In this document: piece by piece, positions 29,035 to 37,710 of the stretch | Numbering within the stretch: the first letter of the stretch is position 1 | Layout: the number at the start of each line of letters is the position of its first letter | DNA from: JAEMQF01 sp963850525 | GTDB lineage: Bacteria; Pseudomonadota; Gammaproteobacteria; Burkholderiales; Burkholderiaceae_C | Length of the DNA stretch: 64,000 nt | Reading direction: 5' to 3' | Assembly: GCA_963850525.1 (NCBI GenBank) | Contig: CAWKLQ010000008.1 | Span: 62,001-126,000, forward strand | The notes under the pieces: model-generated | The model's input: the letters and a program-made list of their open reading frames with translations, nothing else | What the model was told of the DNA's origin: nothing | Databases searched by the model: none | Position numbers and translations under genes: made by a program

Positions 29035-30963
29035 CTACGCGAGTGCCACCGGCTCAGCGACTTCTGCCGCGTTACCGGCAATCGCATCGATACCGAGTTC
29101 GCGCAGCGCTGTGGCATCGGCCGCGTCGTTCACGCCTTCAGCGTAGACGTCGATCGACACGCTGTGCAGTAGCGCGACCACGCCGCTGATGTACGCAGCG
29201 CGGCCTGCGTCTGCGGCGACACCCATCGTGATCGAGCTGTCGAGTTTGACGAAATCCAGCCCCGCGTCGAGCAGGCGGTCGATCTGGCCGAGCCGGTTCC
29301 CGGCGTGTTCCAGGCCGAGCCGAACGCCACTGGGGCGCAGTTGCCGTGACAGTTCGCGAACCCGCGCGAACTGGTCGATCGCCGCGTCTTCGCCGACACT
29401 CATCGCCAGCAGCTTGGCGGCGCGCGGCGGCTCGGCGAGCGCAGCGCGCAACTTCGGAATGAATTCGATGTCGGCAAGCGACGCCGACGAGACGCTCGTG
29501 CAACGCGCGCGGCCGTCCTGGGCGATTTCGCGCAGGGCGCGCTGCGCTGCCGTGGTATCGATGAGCGAGGTGAGGCGCCCGCGCATCGCCAAGGGCAACC
29601 AGCGCGCCGCCACTTCGTAGGTGCCGTCGGGTTCGAGCTGCAGCCGCAGTGGGCACTCAAGGTGGACGAGCCGATTGCGCGTCGCGAGCAGCGCGACTTC
29701 ACCCAGCTGCAGGCGACCTTCGGCGAGCGCCGATTGGATGTGTTGGCGCCACGCCTCTTCGCCCAGGCCGACGGCCACCAAGGCGCCCTCGCCTTCGACT
29801 TGCACGGCAAACCGGCCGCGCGCCTCGGCTTGCGCCAAGGCCATGTCGGCGGCACTCATCAATTCCGGGATCGATCGGGAGCGCGATATTTCGACAGCAC
29901 CGAAGGCCACATCGATGTTCGGCCCGAACGCCGGCAAAGCGGCGCGAAGCGCGCCGGCAATGGCGTGCGCAGTTTCCTGCGACACGCCGCCCACCGGAAG
30001 GCCCAGCGCAAAGTCCGAACCATTGAGCCGGCCCGCCAGGCAGGAACGGCCGCGCTGCGTGTAGGCCTGCAGAATCTGGGCGATGGCGATGAGCATCTGG
30101 TCGGTGCTGTGGTGTCCCAGCGTGCGATTCACCTCCGCCAGATCGATCACCCGCAGCAGGACCAAGCCGCCGGAGGCCGCGCCGTCTTCGCGTTGCATGG
30201 CCACGGTCAACTGGCCGAGGAAATGAACGCGGTTCGACAGGCCGGTCAAGTTGTCGCAGTTGGCCTGGCGCCTGAGCGTTTCAACCTGAACCGACTGCGC
30301 ATCGAAAACCTGTTTGAGGCGCGTCACCATCGAGTTCATGGCACGCGTCAGGCGGCGCAACTCCGGGGTTCGTGGCTCGGGCAAGGTCACATACTCGCCT
30401 CGCTCCAGGGCCTGCGCCTGCCGCACCGTCGCGTCGATGGGCGCGCGCAGCCGGGCCACGCCGAGCATCGCGAGCATCGCCGCCAGGCCCCCGACCAGGG
30501 CCAAGGCCAAGGCCGAGCGCTGGCTGGCAAGCCACAGTTGGTCGTGCAGGAACGCTGCGTGGCCACGGACTTCGACGCTGCCGAGGTCGTGCTCGCCATC
30601 CACCACCGGCGCGACGCCCGGCGTCGCGTCGAGTTGCACCCAGTTGACGAACCAGCGTGGCGCATGCCACGGCGTGGCGCTGCCCTGCCGCTCGAAAGCG
30701 ACTTTGCCGTCGCTGCCGATGAATCGAATGCGCTGGTACGAACCCGTCTCGAACAGTGCCGTCAGCGCCTTGACCATGGCCTGCGCATCACCCTGCTGGT
30801 GCGACAAGAGCAAGGCGAGCGAGTCGGCGTCGTCGCTGTTCTTGCTGCTGAGCTGTGCCTGCAAGGACGCGCGCGAACTGTCGACGTTGACACTCACGCT
30901 TCCCACCAGCGACAAAAATAGTGTCGCGAAGAGCAGGAACCAGATTTGTCGGATCAATGACAT
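29035..30963 (-). CDS. lapD: LapD-type c-di-GMP receptor with degenerate GGDEF and EAL domains
   Basis: 642 aa from MSLIRQIWFLLF, the characteristic LapD opening (in-frame ATG at 30987 is an alternative). Order: TM1 (~4-26), periplasmic LapD/MoxY-type domain (~27-150), TM2 (~151-171), HAMP (~172-225), GGDEF-like domain with GSDF (315-318) in place of GGDEF, and EAL-like domain with ECP (436-438) in place of EAL. Both active sites are broken, as in LapD, where the EAL domain senses c-di-GMP and the periplasmic part sequesters the protease LapG. No lapG, lapA or type I secretion genes are near. The distance to lpdA (138 bases) suggests its own promoter. Confidence 0.82.
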   Translation of the reverse strand: MSLIRQIWFLLFATLFLSLVGSVSVNVDSSRASLQAQLSSKNSDDADSLALLLSHQQGDAQAMVKALTALFETGSYQRIRFIGSDGKVAFERQGSATPWHAPRWFVNWVQLDATPGVAPVVDGEHDLGSVEVRGHAAFLHDQLWLASQRSALALALVGGLAAMLAMLGVARLRAPIDATVRQAQALERGEYVTLPEPRTPELRRLTRAMNSMVTRLKQVFDAQSVQVETLRRQANCDNLTGLSNRVHFLGQLTVAMQREDGAASGGLVLLRVIDLAEVNRTLGHHSTDQMLIAIAQILQAYTQRGRSCLAGRLNGSDFALGLPVGGVSQETAHAIAGALRAALPAFGPNIDVAFGAVEISRSRSIPELMSAADMALAQAEARGRFAVQVEGEGALVAVGLGEEAWRQHIQSALAEGRLQLGEVALLATRNRLVHLECPLRLQLEPDGTYEVAARWLPLAMRGRLTSLIDTTAAQRALREIAQDGRARCTSVSSASLADIEFIPKLRAALAEPPRAAKLLAMSVGEDAAIDQFARVRELSRQLRPSGVRLGLEHAGNRLGQIDRLLDAGLDFVKLDSSITMGVAADAGRAAYISGVVALLHSVSIDVYAEGVNDAADATALRELGIDAIAGNAAEVAEPVALA

Positions 30964-31101
30964 GGCGCGTCTCGTGGGAACTCCCATTGGAGCTTTCCCC
31001 CGCCTCCTTGGCAAGGGTTTCTCCTCAGAGGGATCGAGGCGCCATCGAATCTGCCACACCGGAAGTCCGGCGCAGGCCCTGCTGGGTGCAGCGCCGCCGG
31101 C

Positions 31102-32574
31102 CTAGCGCCGCGGCGGAGGCAAGTCGGTGCACACCCCTTCAAAGGCTTCAGCCGCCAAACCGATGCTCTCGCCGAGCGTCGGATGCGGGTGAATCGTCTT
31201 GCCGATGTCCACCGCGTCGGCACCCATCTCGATGGCCAGAGCGATCTCACCGATCATGTCGCCGGCGTGCGTTCCGACGATGCCGCCACCGACAATGCGG
31301 TGCGTCTCATCGCTGAACAGCAGCTTGGTGAAGCCTTCGTCGCGGCCGTTGGCGATGGCCCGGCCCGAGGCGGACCAGGGGAAAAGTCCCTTGCTGACCT
31401 TCAACCCGTTCGCTTTGGCTTCGTCTTCGGTCACGCCCACCCAGGCGACTTCAGGGTCGGTGTACGCGACGCTGGGAATGATGCGTGCGTCGAACTTTGC
31501 CTGGCGCAGTTTCGGGTCGTTCAACTGTTCGCCCGCAGCGACTTCGGCGGCGACATGCGCTTCGTGCACGGCCTTGTGCGCGAGCATGGGCTGGCCGACG
31601 ATGTCGCCAATCGCGAAGATGTGGCCCACATCGGTGCGCATTTGCGCGTCCACCGCGATGAAGCCGCGCTCGCCCACATTCACGCCCGCCTTGTCGGCAC
31701 CGATTTTCTTGCCGTTGGGCGAACGGCCCACCGCTTGCAGCACCATGTCGTAGAGCTGGGGCTGGCTGGGCGCGCCCTCGCCTTCGAAGCGCACCGAGAT
31801 GCCTTCGGGCGTCGCCTGCGCGCTCACTGTCTTCGTCTTGAGCATGACCTTGTCGAAACGCGGCGCGTTCATCTTTTGCCAGACCTTGACCAGATCCCGG
31901 TCCGCGCCAAGCATCAGGCCGTCGAGCATTTCGACGACGTCCAGGCGCGCGCCGAGTGTCGAGTACACCGTGCCCATCTCCAGGCCGATGATCCCGCCGC
32001 CGATGATCAGCACACGCTTCGGGCGCTGGCGCAGCTCGAGCGCGCCAGTGCTCGTCATGATGCGCGGGTCGTCGGGCAGGAAGGGCAGCTGCATCGCCTG
32101 CGAGCCCGCGGCAATGATGGCCTGTTTGAATTTGATCGTCTCGACGGCACCGTCGGCGCGCTTCACGCTCAGGTGAAACGGATCGGCAAATTCACCGCTG
32201 CCGTGAACCACCCGCACCTTGCGCATCTTGGCCATCGCCGCCAGGCCGCCCGTCAGTTTGCCGACAACCTTTTCCTTGTGCGCCTTGAGCTTCCCAAGGT
32301 CCACGGCCGGCTCGGCGAAGCTCACCCCCAAGGCAGCGAAGTGCTTGACTTCGTCCATCACCGAGGCGACGTGCAGCAGCGCTTTGGAGGGGATGCAACC
32401 CACGTTCAGGCACACGCCACCGAGTGTGGGGTAGCGCTCGACGAGCACCGTGTTCAAGCCGAGGTCGGCGGCGCGAAACGCCGCCGAATAGCCACCCGGC
32501 CCGGCGCCCAGCACGAGCAGGTCGCACTGCGTGAAGTGGCCCAGATCGGGAACCTTGATGTCCAGAAGTGCCAT
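31102..32574 (-). CDS. lpdA: Dihydrolipoyl dehydrogenase (E3) with a vestigial lipoyl-domain start
   Basis: 490 aa. FAD site GAGPGG (23-28), redox disulfide C55/C60 (GGVCLNVGCIPSK), NAD-binding GGGIIGLEMG, and the His-Glu pair H464/E469 (HPHPTLGE) are intact, so the enzyme should re-oxidise dihydrolipoamide of AceF. The first 14 residues (MALLDIKVPDLGHF) look like the start of a lipoyl domain (compare MALVEVTVPDIGDF of AceF here), but the rest of that domain is missing. Many Burkholderiales E3 proteins carry a full N-terminal lipoyl domain, so this looks like a deletion scar. It follows bph by 4 bases in the PDH operon. Confidence 0.96.
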   Translation of the reverse strand: MALLDIKVPDLGHFTQCDLLVLGAGPGGYSAAFRAADLGLNTVLVERYPTLGGVCLNVGCIPSKALLHVASVMDEVKHFAALGVSFAEPAVDLGKLKAHKEKVVGKLTGGLAAMAKMRKVRVVHGSGEFADPFHLSVKRADGAVETIKFKQAIIAAGSQAMQLPFLPDDPRIMTSTGALELRQRPKRVLIIGGGIIGLEMGTVYSTLGARLDVVEMLDGLMLGADRDLVKVWQKMNAPRFDKVMLKTKTVSAQATPEGISVRFEGEGAPSQPQLYDMVLQAVGRSPNGKKIGADKAGVNVGERGFIAVDAQMRTDVGHIFAIGDIVGQPMLAHKAVHEAHVAAEVAAGEQLNDPKLRQAKFDARIIPSVAYTDPEVAWVGVTEDEAKANGLKVSKGLFPWSASGRAIANGRDEGFTKLLFSDETHRIVGGGIVGTHAGDMIGEIALAIEMGADAVDIGKTIHPHPTLGESIGLAAEAFEGVCTDLPPPRR

Positions 32575-32578
32575 GGGT

Positions 32579-33151
32579 TCAGGCTTTCAGCTTGATCGTG
32601 TGGGCGCGCACCGGCCCACCCGAGTTCTTGTCGAATTCGCAGCCGGCGCGCACGCCCAGTTCGGCGAGCTCGCGCGCCGACTTGACCTTGTCGTACGCGG
32701 CGTAAATCGCTCCCAGTGCAAAGCCGCGTCCCGTGCCTATGCCCCAGAAGCGATCGAACTCGAAGACTTCGCGGTACGAGTAGACGGCGTAGATTCCCGA
32801 AGGGTTGGCGATGAGCGCGGTGAACTGCGAGCTTTCGTACGGGTCGGCTTCTTCTTCCTTGGTGTTGAGGAAGTAGGTTTCCTTGAGCTTGGGGTGCAGC
32901 TTGAGAAAGGTATCGAAGACTTCGTCGCGCGATTGCAGCTTCAAGTCTGCCGCAGGCAAGCTCGACATCGCCTTGCGCAGCACCGGAAAATGCGCCGTCG
33001 TCCCGGCCATGCCGATCCACGAATTGCCGCAGCGAAACAGTTTCTCGTTGGCTTCGTAACCGTGGGCCAACCGCGTGTCGCCGAAAGTCACGAGGCTGTC
33101 GGCGGCAATCGCCACCGTGTTGCCCTTGCGCACCACCACCACTGTGGTCAT
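32579..33151 (-). CDS. Betaproteobacterial proteasome homologue (BPH), Ntn-hydrolase
   Basis: 190 aa. After removal of Met the protein starts TTVVVVRKGNTVAIAADS, like HslV and proteasome beta-subunits; T1, D17 and a lysine near 36 are placed as the Thr-Asp-Lys catalytic set. Further proteasome-fold segments: GMAGTTAHFP and the SSQFTALIANPSGIYAVYS strand pair, then GIGTGRGFALGAIYAAYD. It differs from HslV (longer insertions, no hslU beside it). The best match I know is the BPH family described from betaproteobacteria such as Thiomonas, which forms double rings without a known ATPase partner. It sits 9 bases after aceF and 4 before lpdA, inside the pyruvate dehydrogenase operon. Confidence 0.85.
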   Translation of the reverse strand: MTTVVVVRKGNTVAIAADSLVTFGDTRLAHGYEANEKLFRCGNSWIGMAGTTAHFPVLRKAMSSLPAADLKLQSRDEVFDTFLKLHPKLKETYFLNTKEEEADPYESSQFTALIANPSGIYAVYSYREVFEFDRFWGIGTGRGFALGAIYAAYDKVKSARELAELGVRAGCEFDKNSGGPVRAHTIKLKA

Positions 33152-33160
33152 CGGCGCGGC

Positions 33161-34804
33161 CTAAAGAAGGACTCGGCGGAAATCCGCCAGGATGGCGCCG
33201 AGAAAGGCGTTGAAGCGCGCCGCCGCGGCGCCGTCGATGACGCGGTGGTCCCACGCGAGCGACAGCGGCAGCATCAGCCGCGGAACGAATCCCTTGCCGT
33301 CCCAGCGCGGCTCGGTGGCACTGCGGCACACGCCCAGGATCGCCACCTCCGGTGCGTTGATGATGGGCGTGAAGTAACGCCCGCCGATGCCGCCGAGCGA
33401 CGAAATCGAAAAGCACCCGCCACCCATCTCACCGGGCGACAACTTGCCCTCGCGCGCCTTCTTCGAAAGCTCGGACAGCTCAGTGCTGAGTTGCAAGATT
33501 CCTTTCGTGTCGGCGTTCCGGATCACAGGGACCATCAAGCCGTTCGGCGTGTCCGCAGCAAAGCCAATGTGGAAGTACTGCTTGAGCACGAGCTGCTCGC
33601 CGTCGAGCGACGCGTTAAATTCAGGAAACCTCTTCAACGCGGCGACCGACGCCTTGATCAGGAAGGCGAGCATCGTGACCTTGATTCCGGTGGCCTCGTT
33701 TTCCTTGTTCAACTGCACGCGAAACGCTTCGAGATCGGTGATGTCGGCGTCGTCATGATTCGTGACGTGGGGAATCGACACCCAGTTGCGGTGCAGGTTC
33801 GCGCCGCTGATTTTCTTGATGCGCGACAGGTCCTTGCGCTGCACCGGCCCGAACTTGGCGAAGTCGACCTGCGGCCAGGGCAGCAACCCGGGGAAGGCGC
33901 CCGCCGATGCGGCGCCGGCGCCGGCCTGGGCCGATTGCGCCTGCGTCTTGGTCGCGCCAGCCATGACCTGCTTGACGAAGCCCTGCACGTCTTCCTGCGT
34001 GATTCGCCCTTTCAGGCCGCTGCCGGTCACCTCCGCCAGGGGCACGCCGAGCTCGCGGGCGAGCTTGCGAATCGTCGGCGACGCGTGAGGCAATTGGCCC
34101 GGCGCCGCGGCGGGCTCGGGCGTGGGCGTCGACGCCGTGGGACGCGCCGGGGCCACGCCGCTTGCCGCCGCGGGCGGGGCCTGGCTTGGCGCTGCAGAAG
34201 ACACGGCTGCGCCCTGCGCCGCGCCAACGGCATTCAGCAGCGCAACGACGCTGCCCTTGGCGACCTTGTCGCCCAATTTGACGCGCACCTCGGTGACGAC
34301 GCCGGCGTGCGACGCAGGAATCTCCATCGACGCCTTGTCGCTCTCCACCGTGATCAGGCTTTGTTCCACCTTGACCGTGTCGCCTGGCTTGATGAAGACC
34401 TCGATCACGGCGACTTCCTCGAAGTCGCCGATGTCGGGAATGCGCAGCTCGACCGGGCCGGCAGCGGCCGGCACAGGCACAGCGGCGCTGAGCGGCGCCG
34501 ACACCGCCGCCGTCGCCATGGGGGCCGCAGGCGCTGCTGCCGTGGCTACGGTGGCAGCAGCCGCCGCCCCAGTCTCGATCAGCAACACCGGCGCGCCCTT
34601 GTTCACCTTGTCGCCGAGCTTGACGCGCATCTCCTTCACCACGCCGGCATGCGACGAAGGAATTTCCATCGACGCCTTGTCGCTCTCCACCGTCAACAAC
34701 GACTGTTCGGCACGTACCGTGTCACCCGGCTTGACGAGCAGCTCGATGATTTCGACGTCCTTGAAGTCGCCGATGTCCGGGACTGTGACTTCTACCAATG
34801 CCAT
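33161..34804 (-). CDS. aceF: Pyruvate dehydrogenase E2, dihydrolipoyllysine acetyltransferase
   Basis: 547 aa from the ATG at 34804 (GGAGACAAG upstream). Two N-terminal lipoyl domains with attachment lysines K43 and K157 (both in ESDKASMEIP), joined by Ala/Pro-rich linkers, then a peripheral-subunit binding domain (~245-285) and the acetyltransferase core with H520/D524 (DHRVIDGAAAARF). It transfers the acetyl group from E1 to CoA and forms the core of the complex. Between aceE (54-base gap) and bph in one operon. Confidence 0.97.
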   Translation of the reverse strand: MALVEVTVPDIGDFKDVEIIELLVKPGDTVRAEQSLLTVESDKASMEIPSSHAGVVKEMRVKLGDKVNKGAPVLLIETGAAAAATVATAAAPAAPMATAAVSAPLSAAVPVPAAAGPVELRIPDIGDFEEVAVIEVFIKPGDTVKVEQSLITVESDKASMEIPASHAGVVTEVRVKLGDKVAKGSVVALLNAVGAAQGAAVSSAAPSQAPPAAASGVAPARPTASTPTPEPAAAPGQLPHASPTIRKLARELGVPLAEVTGSGLKGRITQEDVQGFVKQVMAGATKTQAQSAQAGAGAASAGAFPGLLPWPQVDFAKFGPVQRKDLSRIKKISGANLHRNWVSIPHVTNHDDADITDLEAFRVQLNKENEATGIKVTMLAFLIKASVAALKRFPEFNASLDGEQLVLKQYFHIGFAADTPNGLMVPVIRNADTKGILQLSTELSELSKKAREGKLSPGEMGGGCFSISSLGGIGGRYFTPIINAPEVAILGVCRSATEPRWDGKGFVPRLMLPLSLAWDHRVIDGAAAARFNAFLGAILADFRRVLL

Positions 34805-34858
34805 TGAGCTTGTCTCCAATGATCTCGTTGTTCGCGCCAAGCGCGCCTGACTCGCGTG

Positions 34859-37582
34859 TCAGGCATTCAGCGGATTGACCCGCTCGGTGTCGATTTTGTA
34901 CTTTTCGATCGCTTGCGCCACCAGGTCCGGCGTCAACGTGCCCTCGTCGGCCAGCGCCTTGAGTGCGGCGACGACGATGTAGTGCCGGTCGATCTCGAAA
35001 TGCGTGCGCAGGCGTGAGCGGAAATCGCTGCGTCCGAAGCCGTCGGTTCCCAGCACCTTGTAGCTGCGCCCCTTGGGAATGAAGGCGCGAATTTGTTCGG
35101 CGTAGTTCTTCATGTAGTCGGTTGACGCGACCACCGGCCCGGCGTGCGGGCTGAGCTGCCGGGTGACGAAGGCGCTGCGCGGTGTGGCCTGTGGGTGCAG
35201 AAGATTCCAGCGCTCCACATCCTGCCCGTCGCGCGCGAGTTGGTTGAAACTCGGGCAGCTCCAGACGTTTGCCGCGACACCCCAATCGGCTTCGAGCAAG
35301 GCCTTGGCGAACTGCGATTCGCGCAGGATCGTGCCGCTGCCCAGCAAATTCACTTGCGGCATCTTTTTCGTCGCGCCGGACGTCTTGGGCGCTTCGTCGA
35401 GCAAGTACATGCCCTGGATGATCTGCGCCTCGGTCCCCGGCTTGAGCCCGGGCTGGGGATAGTTTTCGTTGAGCAGCGTCACGTAGTAGTAGACGTTCTC
35501 CTGCTGCTCCACCATGCGCTTCAGGCCGTGGTGCAGGATCACGCCGACCTCGTGCGCAAAAGTCGGGTCGTAGCTGACGCAGTTCGGAATCGTCCCCGCC
35601 AGGATGTGGCTGTGGCCGTCTTCGTGCTGCAGGCCCTCGCCGTTGAGCGTGGTGCGCCCCGACGTGCCGCCCAGCAGGAAGCCGCGCGCTTGCATGTCGC
35701 CCGCGGCCCACGCCAGATCGCCGATGCGCTGGAAGCCGAACATCGAGTAGTACACGTAGAACGGCACCATGATGCGGTTGTTCGTGCTGTACGACGTCGC
35801 CGCGGCGATCCAGCTGCTCATGCCGCCGGCTTCGTTGATGCCTTCCTGCAGGATCTGCCCGGCCTTGTCTTCCTTGTAGTACATGACCTGGTCTTTGTCG
35901 ACCGGCGTGTACAACTGGCCCTGCGGGTTGTAGATGCCGATCTGGCGGAACAGCCCCTCCATGCCGAAGGTGCGCGCCTCGTCGACGAGGATGGGCACGA
36001 CACGCGGCCCGAGATCCTTGTCGCGCAGCAACTGCGTCAGGAAGCGCACGTAGGCTTGCGTCGTCGAGATCTCGCGGCCCTCGACCGTAGGTTCCAACAC
36101 CGCCTTGAATGTGTCGATCGCGGGAACCCCAAGTTGTTCGTCGGCGCGCGCCCGGCGTTTGGGCAGGTAACCCCCCAGCGCCTCGCGTCGCGCATGCAGG
36201 TAGCGCATTTCCGGCGTGTCGTCGGCGGGTTTGTAGAACGGGATGTCGTGCAGTTGGTCGTCGGGAATGGGGATGTTGAAGCGGTCGCGAAACGCTCTCA
36301 CGTCCTCGTCGACGAGCTTTTTCGTCTGGTGCGCGGTGTTCTTGCCTTCGCCGCTCTTGCCCATGCCAAAGCCCTTGACGGTCTTGATCAGCAGCACCGT
36401 CGGCTGGCCTTTGTGGTTCACGGCGCGGTGGTACGCGGCGTAGACCTTCTGCGGGTCGTGGCCGCCGCGCTGCAGGCGCCAGATGTCTTCGTCGCTCATC
36501 TTCGCCACCATCTCCAGCAGCTTGGGGTGGCGGCCGAAGAAGTTCTTGCGCACGAAGGCACCGTCGTTGGCTTTCATCGCCTGGTAGTCGCCGTCCACCG
36601 TGTCCATCATCACCTTGCGCAGGATTTCGTCCTTGTCACGCGCGAGCAGCGGATCCCAGTAGCTGCCCCAGAGCAATTTGATGACGTTCCAGCCCGAGCC
36701 GCGGAATTCGCTCTCCAGCTCCTGGATGATCTTGCCATTGCCGCGCACCGGGCCGTCCAGACGCTGCAGGTTGCAGTTGACGACAAAAATCAGGTTGTCG
36801 AGCTTTTCGCGCGCCGCCAGGCCGATCGCGCCCAGCGACTCGGGCTCGTCCATCTCGCCGTCGCCGCAGAACACCCAGACCTTGCGGTTCTCGGTGTTCG
36901 CAATGCCGCGCGCGTGCAGGTATTTGAGAAAGCGCGCCTGGTAAATCGACATCAAGGGCCCGAGACCCATCGAGACCGTGGGGAACTGCCAAAACTCGGG
37001 CATCAGCTTCGGATGCGGGTAGCTGGAGATGCCGCGGCCTTCAACCTCCTGGCGGAAATTCAACAATTGCGCTTCGCTGATGCGACCCTCCATGAAGGCG
37101 CGCGCATAAATGCCCGGCGACGAGTGGCCCTGGATGTACAGCAAGTCGCCGCCATGGTCGCCACTCTCGGCGTGCCAGAAGTGGTTGAAGCCGGCGCCGA
37201 ACATCGTCGCCAGCGACGCGAAACTGGAGATGTGCCCGCCCAGGTCGCCACCATCCGCCGGATTCAGGCGATTCGCCTTGACGACCATCGCCATCGCGTT
37301 CCAGCGCATGTAGGCGCGCAGGCGCTCCTCGATTTCCAGGTTGCCCGGGCAACGCTCTTCCTGGTCGGTCGGGATCGTATTGACGTAGGCCGTGTTCGCC
37401 GAGAACGGCATGTCGATTCCGGCCTGCCGGGCGTGCTCCAACAATTGCTCGATCAGGAAATGGGCGCGCTGCGGCCCTTCGGCGGCGATCACGGCTGACA
37501 GGGCGTCCAGCCATTCCCGGGTCTCCTGCGAATCGGCGTCGTTTGCCGCCGCGCCAAAGAAAGTTTCAGGCATTGCCGACAT
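34859..37582 (-). CDS. aceE: Pyruvate dehydrogenase E1 component, homodimeric type
   Basis: 907 aa from the ATG at 37582, chosen for the GGAGACCAAG ribosome site; the open frame runs to 37726 but overlaps the divergent control region. It is the single-chain thiamine diphosphate enzyme of proteobacteria: GHISSFASLATMFG near the N-terminus, ThDP motif GDGEMDEPES...NCNLQRLDGP, and the C-terminal transketolase part. It decarboxylates pyruvate and acetylates AceF. First gene of aceE-aceF-bph-lpdA; a sensor kinase gene is transcribed divergently 128 bases away. Confidence 0.98.
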   Translation of the reverse strand: MSAMPETFFGAAANDADSQETREWLDALSAVIAAEGPQRAHFLIEQLLEHARQAGIDMPFSANTAYVNTIPTDQEERCPGNLEIEERLRAYMRWNAMAMVVKANRLNPADGGDLGGHISSFASLATMFGAGFNHFWHAESGDHGGDLLYIQGHSSPGIYARAFMEGRISEAQLLNFRQEVEGRGISSYPHPKLMPEFWQFPTVSMGLGPLMSIYQARFLKYLHARGIANTENRKVWVFCGDGEMDEPESLGAIGLAAREKLDNLIFVVNCNLQRLDGPVRGNGKIIQELESEFRGSGWNVIKLLWGSYWDPLLARDKDEILRKVMMDTVDGDYQAMKANDGAFVRKNFFGRHPKLLEMVAKMSDEDIWRLQRGGHDPQKVYAAYHRAVNHKGQPTVLLIKTVKGFGMGKSGEGKNTAHQTKKLVDEDVRAFRDRFNIPIPDDQLHDIPFYKPADDTPEMRYLHARREALGGYLPKRRARADEQLGVPAIDTFKAVLEPTVEGREISTTQAYVRFLTQLLRDKDLGPRVVPILVDEARTFGMEGLFRQIGIYNPQGQLYTPVDKDQVMYYKEDKAGQILQEGINEAGGMSSWIAAATSYSTNNRIMVPFYVYYSMFGFQRIGDLAWAAGDMQARGFLLGGTSGRTTLNGEGLQHEDGHSHILAGTIPNCVSYDPTFAHEVGVILHHGLKRMVEQQENVYYYVTLLNENYPQPGLKPGTEAQIIQGMYLLDEAPKTSGATKKMPQVNLLGSGTILRESQFAKALLEADWGVAANVWSCPSFNQLARDGQDVERWNLLHPQATPRSAFVTRQLSPHAGPVVASTDYMKNYAEQIRAFIPKGRSYKVLGTDGFGRSDFRSRLRTHFEIDRHYIVVAALKALADEGTLTPDLVAQAIEKYKIDTERVNPLNA

Positions 37583-37710
37583 CTTGGTCTCCAAGGTTGC
37601 TCTGTCCGGGGCGGCGCAGTCTCGCACAATCCACTCGCGCTCCCCATTCCCGGCGCCTTCTCGCACGATACCGAAAACACGCGCCGCGACCCGGGCTGGA
37701 TAATCAGCCC

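Noticed and set aside
32579..33151. Assignment of the Ntn-hydrolase as hslV
   Set aside because: No hslU adjacent, longer than HslV with different insertions, and located in the PDH operon; BPH fits better.
35144..37498. 784-codon open frame on the plus strand opposite aceE
   Set aside because: No recognisable motifs, His/Arg/Val-rich composition typical of a shadow frame in GC-rich DNA, fully covered by a clear aceE gene.
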